DNA of 17,167 nt from an uncultured Lachnospiraceae bacterium. GTDB lineage: Bacteria; Bacillota; Clostridia; Lachnospirales; Lachnospiraceae. Each line of letters starts with the position of its first letter. Position 1 is the stretch's first letter. The stretch is from contig CAMOQY010000009.1 in NCBI GenBank assembly GCA_946623295.1, positions 1 to 17,167 on the forward strand, written 5' to 3'. The notes under the pieces were generated by a model. That model had not been told where the DNA came from, made no database searches, and was given only the letters and a program-made list of their open reading frames with translations. This document shows positions 8,307 to 15,407 of this stretch, piece by piece. The position numbers and the translations under genes are program-made.

Positions 8307-8317
8307 GGGGAGGATAT

Positions 8318-8713
8318 ATGGGAGGAAGCCCCTGGCTGTACATACTGATCTTTATACTGATCACTATTGCGGTAGTTTTATTGCTCTCGCTCGTTTTCGG
8401 TCTGATCATAGCAGCTGCCGGGAGAAAATTCTCCAGAGATACCCTGGATAAATACGAGAAGCGTGTCGAAGGTCTCCTGCCGGGCACGGACTGCGGACAG
8501 TGCGGATACTCCGCCTGCGGCGAGTGCGCCGGAGCGCTGCTCCGGGCCGAAAAGGACGATGATGTGTGTCCTTTTACAGGCGCTGAGGATCAGGCAAAGA
8601 TCGCGGAGATCAGAGATGAGCTGCGTAAGATCATGGAGGATCCCAGGCCCGTAAAGAGCGTCCCGGAGGATGTCACAGGCATCCGGGGGCTTTGGAGGCG
8701 AAGAAGAAGATAA
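8318..8713 (+). CDS. Small membrane Fe-S protein, RnfB N-terminal-like (transmembrane segment plus four-Cys cluster domain)
   Basis: A protein of 131 aa; ATG 8318 lies 4 bases after GGGGAGG. One transmembrane segment spans about residues 7-34. Residues 55-87 match the FeS domain (Pfam 'FeS' type) of RnfB/RsxB: LPGTDCGQCGYSACGEC, with C59-x2-C62-x4-C67-x16-C84, the spacing remembered for RsxB, ending in CPFTG. This pattern holds a 4Fe-4S cluster. RnfB normally continues into one or more CxxCxxCxxxCP ferredoxin domains; here none follow, and the chain ends in a charged helix and an RRRRR tail. No other rnf genes are in the window. The role may be electron transfer or redox sensing at the inner face of the membrane, partner unknown. 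It lies 20 bp before the M20 gene. C70 is an extra cysteine in the domain. Confidence 0.75.
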   Translation: MGGSPWLYILIFILITIAVVLLLSLVFGLIIAAAGRKFSRDTLDKYEKRVEGLLPGTDCGQCGYSACGECAGALLRAEKDDDVCPFTGAEDQAKIAEIRDELRKIMEDPRPVKSVPEDVTGIRGLWRRRRR

Positions 8714-8717
8714 AGTC

Positions 8718-8726
8718 AGGGGGAAG
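8718..8726 (+). promoter_or_regulatory. Ribosome binding site supporting the start at 8734
   Basis: AGGGGGAAG precedes ATG 8734. The frame is open back to a TTG at 8692, but that would overlap the end of the Fe-S gene and add a Lys-rich stretch that is not part of the M20 fold. Confidence 0.6.
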
Positions 8727-8733
8727 AAAAGTC

Positions 8734-10077
8734 ATGCTTGAAAAACTGCTTGACGGAGTAGAAAAGAACAGAGAACTTATAGCGGCGGCCTACGACCGTA
8801 TCTGGAAGAATCCGGAGACCGGCTACCGCGAGTGGAAGACGAATGAGTATCTGAAGAACGAGTATGAAAAGCTCGGCTATGAGCTGACGATGGCCGGTAA
8901 TATTCCCGGATTCATCACTGAGATAGATACCGGAAGACCCGGTCCCACGGTTGCGGTCTTCGGCGAGATGGACGCTCTGATCTGCGCCACACACCCCGAC
9001 GCGGATCCCGCTACCGGCGCCGTACATGCCTGCGGCCACTGCGCGCAGTCAGCCGCGCTGCTTGGACTGGCCGCCGCGCTAAAGGAGCCCGGAGCGCTGG
9101 ACGGGATGAGCGGAAAGATCCGGCTCATCGCGGTCCCTGCCGAGGAACTCATTGAGATAGAGTACAGGCAGAAGCTTTACGATGAGGGCATTATCAGATA
9201 CTTCGGCGGCAAGCAGGAGTTTATATACAGAGGTCTGCTGGACGGAGCGGACATGGCGATCATGATCCACAATTCGACCGTCTGGCCAAAGGGCACCGGC
9301 AGAGTGAATCTCGGTTCGAACGGCTGCATGATCAAGACGATCGTCTTCCACGGCAAGGCCTCTCACGCAGGCGGTTCACCTCACAGGGGACGCAACGCGC
9401 TCTACGCCGCCACACAGGCGCTTTCGGCTATCAACGCGATCCGTGAGACCTTCCGGGACGAAGACCATATCAGAGTCCACGGCATCATCACCAAGGGCGG
9501 AGACGTGGTAAACACGATACCCGACCGTGTGGTGATGGAGTTTTATGTCCGCGGAGCAAACGGAGACGCCATAAAGGCAGCAAATGAGGCTGTCAACCGC
9601 GCCGTTTCCGGCGCTGCGGTGAGTCTGGGCTGCACGGTCACGATAGACGACCGTCACGGATATTTCCCCAGGATCCACGACAGGGGGATGATGGAGGCCG
9701 CCAGGGAGGGCATGGAACTTGCCCTTGAGCACGTCCTCTACATACCCGAGGGCTGGACCTACGGATGCTCTGATTTCGGCGATATCACCTCGATCATGCC
9801 GGGCGTGCACCCGTATATCGGCGGAAGCCGCGGCACAGCCCACGGCAGCACCTACTTTATCGACGATCCGGCGGGCGTATGCACGGATTCGGCAAAAGCT
9901 CAGGCCGGGATACTGTGGGTCCTTTTAAAGGACGGCGCGGAAAGAGCGCTCAGGATCAAAGAGGATTTCACGCCCGTCTTTGCCACCAAGGAAGAGTACC
10001 TTAAGTTTATCGATGATGCGACTGACGTGAGGGAAGCGGTGAGCTACCTGGATGACGGAAGCATCCTGATCAAATAA
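8734..10077 (+). CDS. M20-family metallo-amidohydrolase (peptidase M20D/AbgB-related)
   Basis: A protein of 447 aa, predicted cytoplasmic, with no signal peptide. M20 metal and catalytic motifs occur in order: GEMDAL (E78, D80), HACGH (H98, C100, H102), PAEE (E137, E138), H211 in the lid-domain motif KASHAGG, and H370 in GTAHGSTYF. Such enzymes hydrolyse amide bonds of N-acyl amino acids, dipeptides or aminobenzoyl-glutamate using one or two metal ions. After E138 there is an insert of about 17 residues relative to the second M20 protein of this window (EIEYRQKLYDEGIIRYFGG), which suggests a distinct subfamily. The gene lies 15 bp before the permease gene, so it probably acts on the imported substrate. 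Family is certain; substrate cannot be read from sequence. Confidence 0.9.
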   Translation: MLEKLLDGVEKNRELIAAAYDRIWKNPETGYREWKTNEYLKNEYEKLGYELTMAGNIPGFITEIDTGRPGPTVAVFGEMDALICATHPDADPATGAVHACGHCAQSAALLGLAAALKEPGALDGMSGKIRLIAVPAEELIEIEYRQKLYDEGIIRYFGGKQEFIYRGLLDGADMAIMIHNSTVWPKGTGRVNLGSNGCMIKTIVFHGKASHAGGSPHRGRNALYAATQALSAINAIRETFRDEDHIRVHGIITKGGDVVNTIPDRVVMEFYVRGANGDAIKAANEAVNRAVSGAAVSLGCTVTIDDRHGYFPRIHDRGMMEAAREGMELALEHVLYIPEGWTYGCSDFGDITSIMPGVHPYIGGSRGTAHGSTYFIDDPAGVCTDSAKAQAGILWVLLKDGAERALRIKEDFTPVFATKEEYLKFIDDATDVREAVSYLDDGSILIK

Positions 10078-10092
10078 TCAAGGAGAGAGGAA

Positions 10093-11046
10093 ATGGGAAA
10101 GTACATACTTAAGCGCGTTCTTCTGCTTGTACCTACACTGCTCATCATCCTGATCTCGGTTTTTGCGCTGATGCGCATGGTTCCCGGCTCGCCGGTGCTC
10201 GCGCTCCTCGAGGGAGAAGAGGACGTGGACGCCCAGCGCGTCTGGGAGGTAGAGGAGGAGATGGGATTCCATGATCCGATCATAGTGCAGTTCGGCAGAT
10301 ACGCGAAGGGCATTGTGTCGGGTGACTGGGGAGTGTCCTATTTCAACGACAAGCCTGTATTTGAAAACATGGCTGCAGTATGGGAACCTACGCTGCTGAT
10401 CACGGCCTACGCGACGATCATCACGGTCGTGATAGCGATACCCGTGGGTATCTTCTGCGCGACGCACAGAAACTCGGTACTGGACTACATCATAAGTACG
10501 CTTTCCACGGCGACGATGATCATTCCGGGCTTTATCATGAGCCTGCTGCTCGCGTATTTCCTGGGCTTTAAGCTCAAATGGTTCCCGACCATCGGCTATA
10601 CATACATCGAAGACGGCGGCTTCTGGAACGCCATATACTGCCTGACGCTTCCGAGCTTTGCCATAGGCCTGCACCACGTGGCCTCGCTGGCCAGATACAC
10701 CCGCTCGTCCATGCTGGATGTGCTGGGGCAGGATTACATACGTACGGCGAGAGCCAAAGGCCTTTCGAGGAGAAAGGTCTACTACAAGCACGCGCTCAAG
10801 AATACGCTCTCTATCGTTGCGACGATGATCGCAGGGTCGATTGCGGCGATGCTCGGCGGCGCGGTCGTTACCGAGAAGGTCTTTACCATCAGAGGCATGG
10901 GCACGCTGGCCGTCGATTCGCTCAGCCGGCGCGATTACAACCAGGAGCAGGCCATAGTGCTCTTTATGGCCTTTATCTTCCTTGGAGTCGACCTGCTCAT
11001 GGATATCATGTACAAGGCGCTTGATCCGCGCATCGAGTACGAGTAA
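10093..11046 (+). CDS. oppB: Peptide ABC transporter permease, OppB/DppB type
   Basis: A 317-aa integral membrane protein forming half of the channel of a peptide (or nickel-peptide) importer. Six hydrophobic segments are seen at about 8-28, 100-122, 132-158, 178-200, 239-262 and 285-308. The extracytoplasmic stretch after helix 1 has the family signature MVPGSP and a GDWGVSYF segment. The cytoplasmic coupling motif is DYIRTARAKGLSRRKV from residue 214. The C-terminus DPRIEYE is usual for DppB. AAGGAGAGAGG precedes ATG 10093, 15 bp after the M20 stop. It pairs with the permease at 11060 and the ATPases downstream. The symbol is family-level; Opp and Dpp cannot be told apart from sequence. Confidence 0.93.
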   Translation: MGKYILKRVLLLVPTLLIILISVFALMRMVPGSPVLALLEGEEDVDAQRVWEVEEEMGFHDPIIVQFGRYAKGIVSGDWGVSYFNDKPVFENMAAVWEPTLLITAYATIITVVIAIPVGIFCATHRNSVLDYIISTLSTATMIIPGFIMSLLLAYFLGFKLKWFPTIGYTYIEDGGFWNAIYCLTLPSFAIGLHHVASLARYTRSSMLDVLGQDYIRTARAKGLSRRKVYYKHALKNTLSIVATMIAGSIAAMLGGAVVTEKVFTIRGMGTLAVDSLSRRDYNQEQAIVLFMAFIFLGVDLLMDIMYKALDPRIEYE

Positions 11047-11059
11047 AGGGGGCGGCGTC

Positions 11060-11902
11060 ATGAATGAGATGAGAAAACACATGAAGCCGACTGCTTTCCT
11101 GAGAAAGAACGGAAGGATCATCATCGGCGGAGTCATCATAGGTTTTGTGATATTCTGCGCGATCTTTGCCCCGCTGCTCACCAGCTGGGACCCCGAAAAG
11201 GTCAACCTTCTCGATAAAAACGCGCTCCCGAGCGCTGAGCACATAATGGGAGCCGACTACCTCGGCAGAGACATCTGGGCGCGTATACTCTACGGCTCGC
11301 GCACCACGCTGCTGGTTTCCATAGGATCGGAGATATTCCTGATCCTTACCGGAACTATCCTCGGACTGATCTGCGGCTACTATAAGAGAGTGGAAAAGAT
11401 CCTCATGAGGATCATGGACGCCTTTGCGACGGTGCCCAACCTCCTGCTCTGCCTGCTGATGATCAGCGTTTTCGGCGCCGGTATTCCTCAGATGATCATA
11501 GCGCTGGCCATCCACGGTATCCCGGGACACGCCCGCATGGTCCGCAACCAGGTGCTTTCGCTCCGCGAAAAGGAATATATCGAGAGCGAATACGCCATGG
11601 GCGCGGGAGATCTGAGGACCCTGTTCCACCATATCCTGCCTGCCTGCTCGTCGTACCTGCTCGTCAGATTTTCAAACGGTCTGGCCGGAATGATCCTTTC
11701 GATGACCTCGCTGTCATTCCTCGGGATCGGTCTGGATCCGACCGTGGCCAGCTGGGGAGGCATCGTCCAGGACGGACAGAAGCTGATGTTTGCCGTGCCG
11801 CACCTGGTCTTTTTCCCGGCGCTGGCCATATGCCTGACCGTGTTCGGCTTTGCCATGCTCGGCGACGGCCTGCGTGATAAATTCGACCCGAGGCTGAGAT
11901 AA
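11060..11902 (+). CDS. oppC: Peptide ABC transporter permease, OppC/DppC type
   Basis: A 280-aa second channel subunit. The N-terminus has the OppC_N layout: helix 1 at about 20-40, then the AEHIMGADYLGRDIWARILYG segment type that is near-invariant in the family. The coupling motif EYIESEYAMGAGDLRTLF starts at residue 172. LSFLGIGLDPTVASWG and the end GDGLRDKFDPRLR are standard for DppC. ATG 11060 is chosen because GGGGG at 11048-11052 lies 7 bases before it; the frame is open upstream to 10982, but that stretch overlaps oppB and encodes unrelated sequence. There is a 13-bp gap from oppB and an 11-bp gap to the ATPase gene. The symbol is family-level. Confidence 0.93.
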   Translation: MNEMRKHMKPTAFLRKNGRIIIGGVIIGFVIFCAIFAPLLTSWDPEKVNLLDKNALPSAEHIMGADYLGRDIWARILYGSRTTLLVSIGSEIFLILTGTILGLICGYYKRVEKILMRIMDAFATVPNLLLCLLMISVFGAGIPQMIIALAIHGIPGHARMVRNQVLSLREKEYIESEYAMGAGDLRTLFHHILPACSSYLLVRFSNGLAGMILSMTSLSFLGIGLDPTVASWGGIVQDGQKLMFAVPHLVFFPALAICLTVFGFAMLGDGLRDKFDPRLR

Positions 11903-11913
11903 GGAGGCGCGAG

Positions 11914-12903
11914 ATGACGGAAGAAAAGAAAAACACAAAAGAAGAACCTATCGTCAGCGTCGAGAATCTCGAGCTCTGGTTTGACAACGATTACGGTTCG
12001 ATAAAGGTACTCAACGGTATCACCTTTGATATAATGAAGGGCGAAACGCTCGGTATAGTGGGAGAATCCGGCTGCGGCAAGAGCATGACGAGTCTGTGCA
12101 TCATGCAGCTGCTCAACACGCCTCCCGCGAGGATCAAGGGCAGCATCCGCCTCAAGGGCCGCGAGCTTCTCGGTCTTTCCGACAAGCAGATGCAGCACAT
12201 CAGAGGCAACGAGATATCCATGATCTTCCAGGAGCCCATGACCAGCCTGAATCCTGTCTTTACCATAGGAAATCAGCTGATCGAGACCTTTATGCTCCAT
12301 CAGGGCCTGTCCAAAAAGGAAGCCTCCGAGCGTGCGCTGGAGATGCTCAGAATGGTCAGGATCCCCGAACCTGAGCAGCGCTTCAAGGAGTATTCCTATC
12401 AGCTGTCGGGCGGAATGCGCCAGAGAGTCATGATAGCTATGGCTCTGGCCTGCAAGCCTGATCTGCTGATCGCCGACGAGCCTACGACGGCGCTGGATGT
12501 GACTATCCAGGCGCAGGTGCTGGATCTGATGAAGGATCTTCAGGAGGAGATGGGCACCGCGATAACTTTCATAACCCACGACCTCGGCGTCGTGAGCGAG
12601 ACCTGCGACAGAGTGCTGGTGCTCTACTGCGGCGAGGTTATGGAAGAAGCGGACGTGGACGAGATATTTGAACATCCGCTGCATCCTTATACGCAGGGAC
12701 TTATGAGCACACTTCCCAAGTTTGATCAGCCGGGAACGCTTCCCACGATCCCCGGAACGGTACCTCCCTCGGGCAGATACCCCTCGGGATGCGTGTTCGC
12801 GCCGCGCTGCCCGCATGCTACCGACCGCTGCAGGGCCGAAAAGCCCGGGCGCTGCGAGGCGCAGGACGGGCACTTCGTCCGCTGCTTCCTGTATGAAAAA
12901 TGA
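11914..12903 (+). CDS. oppD: Peptide ABC transporter ATP-binding protein, OppD/DppD type
   Basis: A 329-aa cytoplasmic ATPase. It has Walker A GESGCGKS (50-57), Q-loop FQEPMTSLNP, signature LSGGMRQRV (from 164), Walker B LLIADEP with D188 and E189, and H-loop ITHDLG. The C-terminal oligopeptide/dipeptide extension (about 250-325) includes HPLHPYTQGL, GTVPPSG and the Cys-containing segment CVFAPRCPHATDRC, which in homologues can bind an Fe-S cluster. LSGGMRQRV is typical of the D subunit rather than F. AAGGAGG at 11901-11907 overlaps the oppC stop codon, which suggests translational coupling. It forms a heterodimer with the next gene product. Confidence 0.94.
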   Translation: MTEEKKNTKEEPIVSVENLELWFDNDYGSIKVLNGITFDIMKGETLGIVGESGCGKSMTSLCIMQLLNTPPARIKGSIRLKGRELLGLSDKQMQHIRGNEISMIFQEPMTSLNPVFTIGNQLIETFMLHQGLSKKEASERALEMLRMVRIPEPEQRFKEYSYQLSGGMRQRVMIAMALACKPDLLIADEPTTALDVTIQAQVLDLMKDLQEEMGTAITFITHDLGVVSETCDRVLVLYCGEVMEEADVDEIFEHPLHPYTQGLMSTLPKFDQPGTLPTIPGTVPPSGRYPSGCVFAPRCPHATDRCRAEKPGRCEAQDGHFVRCFLYEK

Positions 12904-12933
12904 TCAAGGTTGTGTTAAGTAGGAGTACATACC

Positions 12934-13908
12934 ATGGCAGAGAATAAGACCGTATTGGTACAGGCCAGAGGGATCAAACAGTGGTTCCCGATCAAAAAAT
13001 GGTTTTTTGAACAGAAGGCCTACGTTAAGGCAGTAGACGACGTGGATCTCGATATATATAAGGGCGAGACGCTCGGAGTCTGCGGCGAGTCGGGCTGCGG
13101 CAAAAGCACCCTGATGAGGACCATGCTTCAGCTGATAAAGCCGACCGAAGGTACAGTCACCTACAACGGTACCGAGCTGACGGGACTTCACAAGCACGAC
13201 CTGAAAAAGATACGCGAGAACATGCAGATCGTTTTCCAGGATCCCTACAGCTCTCTGGACGGCAGGATGAAAGTGGGCGCCATTATCGAGGAGCCCATGA
13301 TCATCAACAAGACCTTTGCGACAAAAGAAGAGCGCAGGGCAAGGGTTCTCGAGCTGATGAAGCAGGTGGGTCTGGACGAGTCCTACATAGACAGATATCC
13401 GCACGAGTTCTCCGGCGGACAGCGTCAGAGGATCGTCATAGCCAGAGCGCTGGCTACGAATCCTCAGATGCTTTTCTGCGACGAGGCCGTTTCGGCGCTC
13501 GATGTCTCGGTCAGGGCTCAGATCCTGAACCTGCTGGAGGAGCTTCAGGATACCCTCGGCCTCACGTATATGTTTGTTTCGCATGATCTGTCGGTCATCG
13601 AGCATATCTGCGACAGGATCGCGATCATGTATCTCGGCAAGATAGTGGAGATCGGCACCAAGGACGACATTTTCAAGTCGACTGCACATCCTTATACCAA
13701 GGCGCTCCTTTCGGCGATCCCTATGGTGGGGAAGAAAAAGACGGAGAGGATAATCCTTGAGGGCGATATCCCCAGCCCCGTGAATCCTCCGAGCGGCTGC
13801 CGTTTCCATACGCGCTGCCCTTACGCTACCGAGCGCTGCGCTACCGAGGTCCCTGAGCTCAAGGACCTGGGCGGCGAGCACAAGGCTGCGTGCCACCTCG
13901 CAGGCTGA
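12934..13908 (+). CDS. oppF: Peptide ABC transporter ATP-binding protein, OppF/DppF type
   Basis: A 324-aa partner ATPase. It opens with VQARGIKQWFPIKKWFF, the usual F-subunit lead. It has Walker A GESGCGKST (51-59), Q-loop FQDPYSSLDGRM, signature FSGGQRQRI (S160, G161, G162, Q163), Walker B LFCDE with D183 and E184, and H-loop VSHDLSV. The C-terminal extension has HPYTKALLSAIP, PSPVNPPSGC and RCPYATERC. After the Walker B pair the chain reads DEAVSALD where DEPxSALD is common; Ala for Pro is unusual but should not affect catalysis. AGGAG at 12921-12925 lies 8 bases before ATG 12934, 30 bp after oppD. Confidence 0.94.
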   Translation: MAENKTVLVQARGIKQWFPIKKWFFEQKAYVKAVDDVDLDIYKGETLGVCGESGCGKSTLMRTMLQLIKPTEGTVTYNGTELTGLHKHDLKKIRENMQIVFQDPYSSLDGRMKVGAIIEEPMIINKTFATKEERRARVLELMKQVGLDESYIDRYPHEFSGGQRQRIVIARALATNPQMLFCDEAVSALDVSVRAQILNLLEELQDTLGLTYMFVSHDLSVIEHICDRIAIMYLGKIVEIGTKDDIFKSTAHPYTKALLSAIPMVGKKKTERIILEGDIPSPVNPPSGCRFHTRCPYATERCATEVPELKDLGGEHKAACHLAG

Positions 13909-13928
13909 CAGCTGACCTGCGGACTTTT
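13899..13928 (+). terminator. Weak stem-loop with short T-run after oppF
   Basis: CGCAGG (13899-13904) pairs with CCTGCG (13916-13921) around an 11-base loop, and TTTT occurs at 13925-13928. The stem overlaps the oppF stop codon. It is too short for an efficient terminator but could attenuate or mark an mRNA processing site before the second M20 gene. Confidence 0.3.
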
Positions 13929-13956
13929 AATCTGCGTTAGGAGTATAATCGTCAGT

Positions 13957-15327
13957 ATGAACAAATACGATTATCTGGACATCATAGACGAAAAGAGCGC
14001 GATGCTGGACAGCCTCGCCGATTATATCTGGGACAACCCGGAGCTGAATTTCCGCGAGTACAAATCATCCGCGGCGCTGATAAAAGCGCTCAGGGATGAG
14101 GGCTTTGAAGTGGAGACAGGGATCGACGGCATGGAGACCGCTTTTTCCGGGAGCTACGGAAGCGGCAGACCGGTCATCGGCATACTCGGCGAGTTTGACG
14201 CGCTTGCCGGTCTGAATCAGGAGGCCGGCGCGCTCACGCAGAAAGGCGACGGTACTCCGGGCCACGGCTGCGGCCACAACCTCCTCGGCGTCGGATCGCT
14301 CGCCGCTGCCATGGCGGTAAAAAAATATCTCGAATCGCATCCGGGAGCAGGTACGGTCATCTATTACGGATGTCCCGCCGAGGAAGGCGGCAGCGCCAAG
14401 GCCTTTATGGCGCGTGACGGCGTCTTTGACGGACTCGACGCGGCGCTGACATGGCATCCGGCAAATCAGCTGAGCGCCCAGAACAGCCGCAACCTGGCAA
14501 ACTGCAAGGTGCTCTTCAAGTTTGACGGTATTGCCTCTCATGCGGCGCTTACGCCTCAGCTCGGACGCAGCGCGCTCGATGCCGTAGAGCTGATGAACGT
14601 CGGCGCGAACTATCTCAGGGAGCACGTAAAAAGTGATGTGAGATTTCATTATGCGGTGACGGATCCCGGCGGAGCAGCGCCCGGAGTGGTGCAGGCACAC
14701 GCTGAGGTTTTGTACCTCATCAGAGCCCCCAAGGTCGAGACGGTCATGGACGTATACAGACGCATCTGCAATATAGCAAAGGGTGCGGCGCTGATGACGG
14801 AGACGACGGAAAGCCACGTATTTTTAAAGGCGGTGTCGTCGATGATGCCCAATCAGGTCCTGGTGAGAGCGCTCCAGGATTCGCTCGATGAGCTTCCGGT
14901 GCCTCAGCCTTCCGAGGAAGACCTTGCGTACTACCGGGAACTCACCCGCACGAGCATGATGGGGCTTACCGATGCGGACCCGGAGAATCCGCTTTTCATC
15001 ACCGCAAAGCCTCTGGAGTCGCTGACGCAGCGCTTTGGCTCCACGGACGTGGCGGACGTGAGCAGAGTCTGCCCCACGGCGCAGATCACCGGAGGCAACT
15101 ATGCCAAGGGCACGCCGGGACATACCTGGCTGCGTACCGCCCAGGGAAAGACAGATTACGCGCACAGCTCCACCAGATACGTAGGCAAGGCGCTGGCCAG
15201 GACGGCGGTGCGTCTCATGGAGGAACCGGAGCTGCTTGCGGCGGCCCAGGCCGAATACCGCGAGAGCATCGGACCGGAAGGCTTTGTCTCGCCTATCCCG
15301 GCGGACGTAAAGCCCTCCGCAGACTGA
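13957..15327 (+). CDS. abgB: AbgB-like M20 amidohydrolase (aminobenzoyl-glutamate or N-acyl amino acid hydrolase type)
   Basis: A 456-aa cytoplasmic M20D enzyme. Metal and catalytic motifs: GEFDAL (E79, D81), HGCGHN (H103, C105, H107), PAEEGG (E142, E143), WHP (H167), IASHAAL (H195 in the lid domain), and H403 in YAHSSTRY. The C-terminal motif GSTDVADVS followed by PTAQ and GTPGHTW is characteristic of the AbgB (p-aminobenzoyl-glutamate hydrolase subunit B) branch. In E. coli AbgB works with AbgA; no AbgA-like protein is adjacent, so this may act alone on other amide conjugates. ATG 13957 follows AGGAG (13939-13943) at a rather long 13 bases; no better start is in frame. It lies between the ATPases and the binding-protein gene, so its substrate probably enters by this importer. 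The symbol is by similarity only. Confidence 0.85.
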   Translation: MNKYDYLDIIDEKSAMLDSLADYIWDNPELNFREYKSSAALIKALRDEGFEVETGIDGMETAFSGSYGSGRPVIGILGEFDALAGLNQEAGALTQKGDGTPGHGCGHNLLGVGSLAAAMAVKKYLESHPGAGTVIYYGCPAEEGGSAKAFMARDGVFDGLDAALTWHPANQLSAQNSRNLANCKVLFKFDGIASHAALTPQLGRSALDAVELMNVGANYLREHVKSDVRFHYAVTDPGGAAPGVVQAHAEVLYLIRAPKVETVMDVYRRICNIAKGAALMTETTESHVFLKAVSSMMPNQVLVRALQDSLDELPVPQPSEEDLAYYRELTRTSMMGLTDADPENPLFITAKPLESLTQRFGSTDVADVSRVCPTAQITGGNYAKGTPGHTWLRTAQGKTDYAHSSTRYVGKALARTAVRLMEEPELLAAAQAEYRESIGPEGFVSPIPADVKPSAD

Positions 15328-15338
15328 GATAAGGTTTT

Positions 15339-15374
15339 TACAGCTGCCGCAGTCGATCATCTGCAGCATCTGTA
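15339..15374 (+). promoter_or_regulatory. Intercistronic stem-loop before the binding-protein gene
   Basis: TACAGCTGC (15339-15347) pairs with GCAG (15363-15366) and CTGTA (15370-15374), with a 3-base bulge. It lies in the 80-bp gap, the largest in the cluster. No T-run follows. Stems in this position often protect or separate binding-protein mRNA, which needs more product than the transporter. No convincing promoter hexamers were seen in the gap; TATAGA at 15381-15386 lacks a matching -35. Confidence 0.4.
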
Positions 15375-15407
15375 AGTCAATATAGATCACTATTCAGGAG
15401 GTATATT

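Noticed and set aside
8692..8733. TTG start for the first M20 gene
   Set aside because: It overlaps the Fe-S gene and lacks a ribosome binding site; ATG 8734 gives a normal M20 N-terminus.
10982..11059. Upstream extension of the oppC frame
   Set aside because: It overlaps the end of oppB and encodes a Ser/Thr/Arg stretch unlike any OppC; ATG 11060 has its own site and matches the family start.
10078..13896. Long minus-strand open frames opposite the transporter genes
   Set aside because: The + strand genes there carry complete family motifs (permease coupling loops, Walker A and B), so the minus frames are mirror artefacts of codon bias.
13944..13949. Perfect TATAAT upstream of the abgB-like gene
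   Set aside because: No -35-like hexamer lies 16-18 bases upstream (GGACTT at 17), and initiation from it would begin at about the ATG, leaving out the ribosome binding site. Probably chance.
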